16,085 bases of DNA from Flavobacteriia bacterium (GTDB lineage: Bacteria; Bacteroidota; Bacteroidia; Flavobacteriales; Flavobacteriaceae): positions 1 to 16,085 of the forward strand of contig JAHBAN010000241.1 of the NCBI GenBank assembly GCA_018500075.1, in the 5' to 3' direction. The position numbers were made by a program, and so were the translations under genes. Position 1 is the first letter of the stretch, and each line of letters starts with the position of its first letter. A model generated the notes under the pieces. That model did not search any database, had not been told where the DNA came from, and worked only from the letters and a program-made list of their open reading frames with translations. This document shows positions 13,863 to 16,085 of this stretch, in pieces.

Positions 13863-14693
13863 ATGACCGAGGCAAAGCCGATCAAAACGCCCACCCTGCC
13901 CGATGCGCAGACTGTCACCGAGGTAAAGCACTACACAGACCGCCTGTTCAGCTTTCGCTGCACCCGGCCTGCGAGCCTGCGCTTTCGCTCGGGCGAATTT
14001 GTCATGATCGGCCTGATGGGCGCGCCGGACGAGACGACAGGCAAGCAAAAGCCGCTGCTGCGGGCCTATTCGATTGCCTCGCCGAGCTGGGATGAAGAGC
14101 TGGAATTTTACTCGATCAAGGTGCCTGACGGCCCGCTCACCTCGCGCCTTCAACATATCCAAGTTGGAGACGAGGTGATTTTGCGGCCCAAGCCCGTTGG
14201 CACGCTGGTGCATGACGCGCTTCTGCCCGGCAAGCGGATCTGGTTTTTCGCCACGGGCACAGGCTTTGCGCCCTTTGCCAGCCTGCTGCGCGAGCCGCAG
14301 ACCTATCAGGATTATGACGAGGTGATCATCACCCACACCTGTCGCGAAGCGGGCGAGCTGACCTATGGGGCCGAGATCATCGAAAGCCTCAAGACTGATG
14401 CGTTGCTGAACGAGGTGATTGGCGAGGGCTTCTGGAAAAAGATCAAATATTACCCGACCACAACCCGCGAAGAGAGTGCCAAGATGGGCCGTATCACCGA
14501 CCTGATGCGCTCGGGCGAGGCCTTTACAGACCTTGGTGTGGAGCCGATCTGCCCAAAGAACGACCGCGCCATGATTTGCGGCAACCTTGCGTTCAATCTC
14601 GAGCTGAAAGAAATGCTTGAAGGCTACGGGCTGGAAGAAGGCGCAAACTCAGAGCCGAAAACCTATGTTGTGGAAAAGGCGTTTCTGGACTGA
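13863..14693 (+). CDS. fpr: Ferredoxin/flavodoxin-NADP+ reductase (FPR), bacterial subclass
   Basis: 276 aa, FAD protein exchanging electrons between NADPH and ferredoxin or flavodoxin in the cytosol. FAD motif RAYSIASPSWDEELEFYSIKVP (about residues 61-82), LTSRL, then the NADP domain with FFATGTGFAPFASLLREP and the C-terminal MICGNLAFN and VVEKAFLD. It is close to Rhodobacter capsulatus FPR as I remember it, with a slightly longer loop (APDETTGKQK) before the FAD motif. ATG 13863 (MTEAKP) aligns with the start of that protein; ATG 13845 would add six residues and leave almost no leader from the candidate promoter. It has its own likely promoter with an FNR-like box. It probably regenerates reduced ferredoxin for CysI, and may serve in oxidative stress. 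The stop codon lies in a 14-bp tandem repeat. Confidence 0.95.
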   Translation: MTEAKPIKTPTLPDAQTVTEVKHYTDRLFSFRCTRPASLRFRSGEFVMIGLMGAPDETTGKQKPLLRAYSIASPSWDEELEFYSIKVPDGPLTSRLQHIQVGDEVILRPKPVGTLVHDALLPGKRIWFFATGTGFAPFASLLREPQTYQDYDEVIITHTCREAGELTYGAEIIESLKTDALLNEVIGEGFWKKIKYYPTTTREESAKMGRITDLMRSGEAFTDLGVEPICPKNDRAMICGNLAFNLELKEMLEGYGLEEGANSEPKTYVVEKAFLD

Positions 14694-14739
14694 GGTTTTT
14701 GGACTGAGGTTTTTGGACTGCGGTTTCTGGACTGAGACC
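14687..14739. repeat. 14-bp tandem repeat spanning the fpr stop codon
   Basis: Units GGACTGAGGTTTTT at 14687-14700 and 14701-14714 are identical; 14715-14728 has two changes, and a partial fourth unit follows. The fpr stop TGA (14691-14693) is in unit 1, so the array looks like repeated copies of the 3' end of the gene (TTTCTGGACTGA). Confidence 0.88.
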
Positions 14740-14757
14740 GGCGCTTCCCGCGACCAG

Positions 14758-14795
14758 AAAAAAGCCCCGCTCACAGCGCGCGGGGCTTTCTTTTT
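14758..14795. terminator. Bidirectional Rho-independent terminator between fpr and the repeat-protein gene
   Basis: A perfect 10-bp stem, AAAGCCCCGC (14761-14770) and its complement (14780-14789), with a 9-nt loop. A T tract follows on the plus strand (14791-14795) and an A run precedes on the left (14758-14763), giving a U tract on the minus strand. It serves the convergent fpr and minus-strand gene ending at 14812. Confidence 0.92.
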
Positions 14796-14811
14796 GGGCC
14801 AAGCCCGGAGC

Positions 14812-15561
14812 TTAAAGCCCCATCGCGGCCTTCACCTGATCGAGAACCGCCTTCAGCGCGTCAGGGTTGTCCTGAGCGGCTTTGACGGCTTGCTTGAGAA
14901 GGCCCTTTTGCAGGGCATTGATCTTGTCTGAGGCCTCAATCATCTCGGCGACTTTCTCAAAGTCAAACCCCTCCGGGGTGAGCACTGCGCTCAGGCCTGT
15001 CTGGGCGTCTGATGCCGCGTCGCCTGTGGCCTCTGCCGTCGTCGCCGCTGTTGCCTCGGTTGTTGCCTCGGTGGTCGCGTCCTGCGCGGCCTCTGTCGTC
15101 TCTGTGGCCTCTGTGGCGGCCTCTGTGGCGGCTGTCGCCGCATCGCTGGCCGCTTCGGTTGTCGCCTCAACCGCCTCGGCGGCTGTCTCGGTGACCGCAG
15201 TTGCGGCCTCTGTTGCTGCCTCGGTCGTGGCTTCGGTCGCTGCCTCTGTCGTGGCCTCAACCGCCTCGGCGACTGTCTCGGTTGCGGCTGTTGCGGCCTC
15301 AGTCGCCTCTGTCGCTTGCTCGGTCACCGCTTCGGTGACGGCCTCTGCTGCCTCGGTGGCGCTCGCCGTGGCCGCGTCAACCGCGCTTTCGACAGCCTCG
15401 GAAACACCCTCCGCCGCCTCTGTCACAACCTCGAGCGGCGCGGCTTCTGTGACTGTTTCTGTCACAGTTTCAACAGCTTCTCCAATGCTCTGGCCCGAAT
15501 ACACATAGTAGCCAACGCCCAAAACAATCGCCGCCAGCACCATCCACAGTAAATTCTTCAT
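14812..15561 (-). CDS. Single-pass membrane protein with Ala/Thr/Glu-rich repeats, unknown function
   Basis: 249 aa. Residues 4-21 (LLWMVLAAIVLGVGYYVY) are a membrane anchor or uncleaved signal with a very short N-terminal tail, so the rest is probably periplasmic. Residues 30-180 are low-complexity Ala, Thr, Glu and Val with almost no bulky or basic residues. A 30-aa (90-bp) period is clear: residues 91-108 and 121-138 match in 16 of 18 positions (core AEAVEATTEAA). The pattern suggests a long acidic helix or coiled coil. The C-terminus (about 188-249) is normal sequence, LTPEGFDFEKVAEMI through QVKAAMGL, likely a small helical domain. I recall similar tails in other Rhodobacteraceae proteins but cannot name the family. 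ATG 15561 (GGGGAAAGAG upstream) is chosen over 15612 because the anchor then begins at residue 4. Convergent with fpr, divergent from infC. Confidence 0.85.
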   Translation of the reverse strand: MKNLLWMVLAAIVLGVGYYVYSGQSIGEAVETVTETVTEAAPLEVVTEAAEGVSEAVESAVDAATASATEAAEAVTEAVTEQATEATEAATAATETVAEAVEATTEAATEATTEAATEAATAVTETAAEAVEATTEAASDAATAATEAATEATETTEAAQDATTEATTEATAATTAEATGDAASDAQTGLSAVLTPEGFDFEKVAEMIEASDKINALQKGLLKQAVKAAQDNPDALKAVLDQVKAAMGL

Positions 15562-15662
15562 AACTCTTTCCCCTTGGGTTCGGGCGCCCAGATCCGTCTG
15601 GGGCGCGCTCAATCTGTCAAATGGCGCAGGCTTTCGGAAGCCACAAGGGGGAAAGCCGTCAG

Positions 15663-15684
15663 AATCGGCTCAAATCAGCCGATT
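15663..15684. promoter_or_regulatory. 8-bp inverted repeat upstream of infC
   Basis: Perfect arms AATCGGCT (15663-15670) and AGCCGATT (15677-15684) with a 6-nt spacer. There is no T run, so a terminator is unlikely. It lies just upstream of a candidate -35 for infC and could be an operator for infC or for the divergent membrane-protein gene. No regulator is recognised. Confidence 0.4.
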
Positions 15685-15689
15685 GCCGC

Positions 15690-15718
15690 TTGAATCCGCC
15701 TGATGGGCGCTCTACCTT
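15690..15718 (+). promoter_or_regulatory. Weak candidate sigma-70 promoter for infC
   Basis: TTGAAT (15690-15695) and TACCTT (15713-15718) are separated by 17 bp. The matches to consensus are modest (4 of 6 and 3 of 6). It would give a leader of about 35 nt before the infC start. Confidence 0.25.
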
Positions 15719-15759
15719 GCCCGGCGACTAGATAGGTCAACAACACAAGGAACAAAACC

Positions 15760-16085
15760 ATAGCCCGTAGACCTCATAACGCGCCTCCACAGCGCGACAC
15801 TGGCCCCCGCGTCAATGACCGTATCACAAGCAATGAAATCCGTCTGATTGGCGCCGATGGCGAGAACGTAGGTGTCGTGACGCCTGCGCAGGCCATGATT
15901 ATGGCCGAAGAGGCAGAACTCGACCTTGTCGAGATTTCGCCCAATGCAAACCCGCCGGTTTGCAAAATCATGGATTTCGGCAAGTTCAAATACGAACAGC
16001 AAAAGCGCGAAGCCGAGGCCCGCAAAAAGCAGAAGATCATCGAGATCAAAGAGGTCAAGTTCCGCCCGAACACCGACACGCATGA
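15760..16085 (+). CDS. infC: Translation initiation factor IF-3, N-terminal part (runs off the window)
   Basis: 108 complete codons are present; the gene continues past the end. IF-3 binds the 30S subunit, prevents premature 50S joining and proofreads start codons. The N-terminal domain is unmistakable: GPRVNDRITSNEIRLIGADGENVGVVTPAQAM, LDLVEISPNANPPVCKIMDFGKFKYEQQK, then the linker helix of Arg, Lys and Glu, and EVKFRPNTDTH at the edge. The start codon is ATA at 15760-15762. AAGGAA at 15747-15752 is 7 nt upstream, an in-frame TAG lies at 15733, and no ATG, GTG or TTG occurs between that stop and the conserved RVNDR motif. Rare starts (AUU in E. coli) are a known feature of infC and underlie its autoregulation. 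Codon use resembles its neighbours. Confidence 0.95.
   Translation, partial: MARRPHNAPPQRDTGPRVNDRITSNEIRLIGADGENVGVVTPAQAMIMAEEAELDLVEISPNANPPVCKIMDFGKFKYEQQKREAEARKKQKIIEIKEVKFRPNTDTH

Noticed and set aside
13311..14336. A 341-aa minus-strand frame opposite DUF934 and fpr
   Set aside because: No recognisable domain, spans an intergenic promoter region, and is antisense to two conserved proteins.
14882..15508. A 208-aa Ala/Ser/Val repeat frame on the plus strand
   Set aside because: It is the mirror image of the Ala/Thr/Glu repeat gene. The minus strand has a ribosome-binding site, a membrane anchor and a non-repetitive conserved-looking tail, so that strand is preferred.
15712..16083. Minus-strand frames opposite the start of infC
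   Set aside because: infC on the plus strand is unmistakable by protein motifs; the opposing frames are shadows.

Overview
The window looks like chromosomal DNA of an alphaproteobacterium of the Rhodobacterales (Rhodobacter/Roseobacter group). It is GC-rich and densely packed. The ferredoxin-NADP reductase and the TRAP binding protein resemble their Rhodobacter capsulatus counterparts as I recall them, the sulfur operon has the order cysG - DUF2849 - cysI - cysH - DUF934, and an NtrC-family regulator lacks the sigma-54 contact loop, as is known for Rhodobacter NtrC. No CRISPR array, transposase, phage gene, rRNA or tRNA was seen. This is mostly housekeeping DNA; the interest lies in regulation and in small repeats.

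Layout. 1-1013: a 2-oxoglutarate/Fe(II) oxygenase gene (minus strand), followed downstream by a 15-bp tandem repeat. 1139-1879: tpiA (plus). 1957-8495: a C4-dicarboxylate uptake locus on the minus strand. It comprises dctB-dctD (sensor kinase and response regulator, ATGA overlap) and dctP-dctQ-dctM (TRAP transporter), with a terminator after dctM and a strong stem-loop between dctP and dctQ. The dctP upstream region carries two similar palindromes (presumed DctD sites), a sigma-54-like element one base too short, and a TACAAT box. 8699-9160: an Lrp/AsnC regulator, divergent from the sulfur operon at 9297-13775. 13863-14693: ferredoxin-NADP reductase (fpr), preceded by an FNR-like box. 14812-15561: an Ala/Thr/Glu-repeat protein with one membrane anchor (minus). 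15760-end: the start of infC (IF-3), with an AUA start codon.

How the genes work together. DctB senses external dicarboxylate and phosphorylates DctD, which should activate dctPQM; DctP then delivers substrate to the DctQM permease. In the sulfur block, CysG makes siroheme for CysI. CysH reduces APS to sulfite and CysI reduces sulfite to sulfide, while two unknown small proteins are translationally coupled to them. No CysJ flavoprotein is present, so Fpr next door is a plausible route of electrons to ferredoxin and on to CysI. The divergent Lrp protein is the obvious candidate regulator, and two related 24-bp palindromes lie in the shared promoter region.

Points most worth checking: DctD has lost both GAFTGA and the Walker A lysine, while its target promoter has either a defective -24/-12 element or a sigma-70-like -10; infC starts at AUA; there are twin operators between lrp and cysG; a 32-nt sequence plus hairpin recurs downstream of two minus-strand genes; and short tandem duplications (periods 9, 12, 14 and 15 bp) recur, mostly at gene ends.
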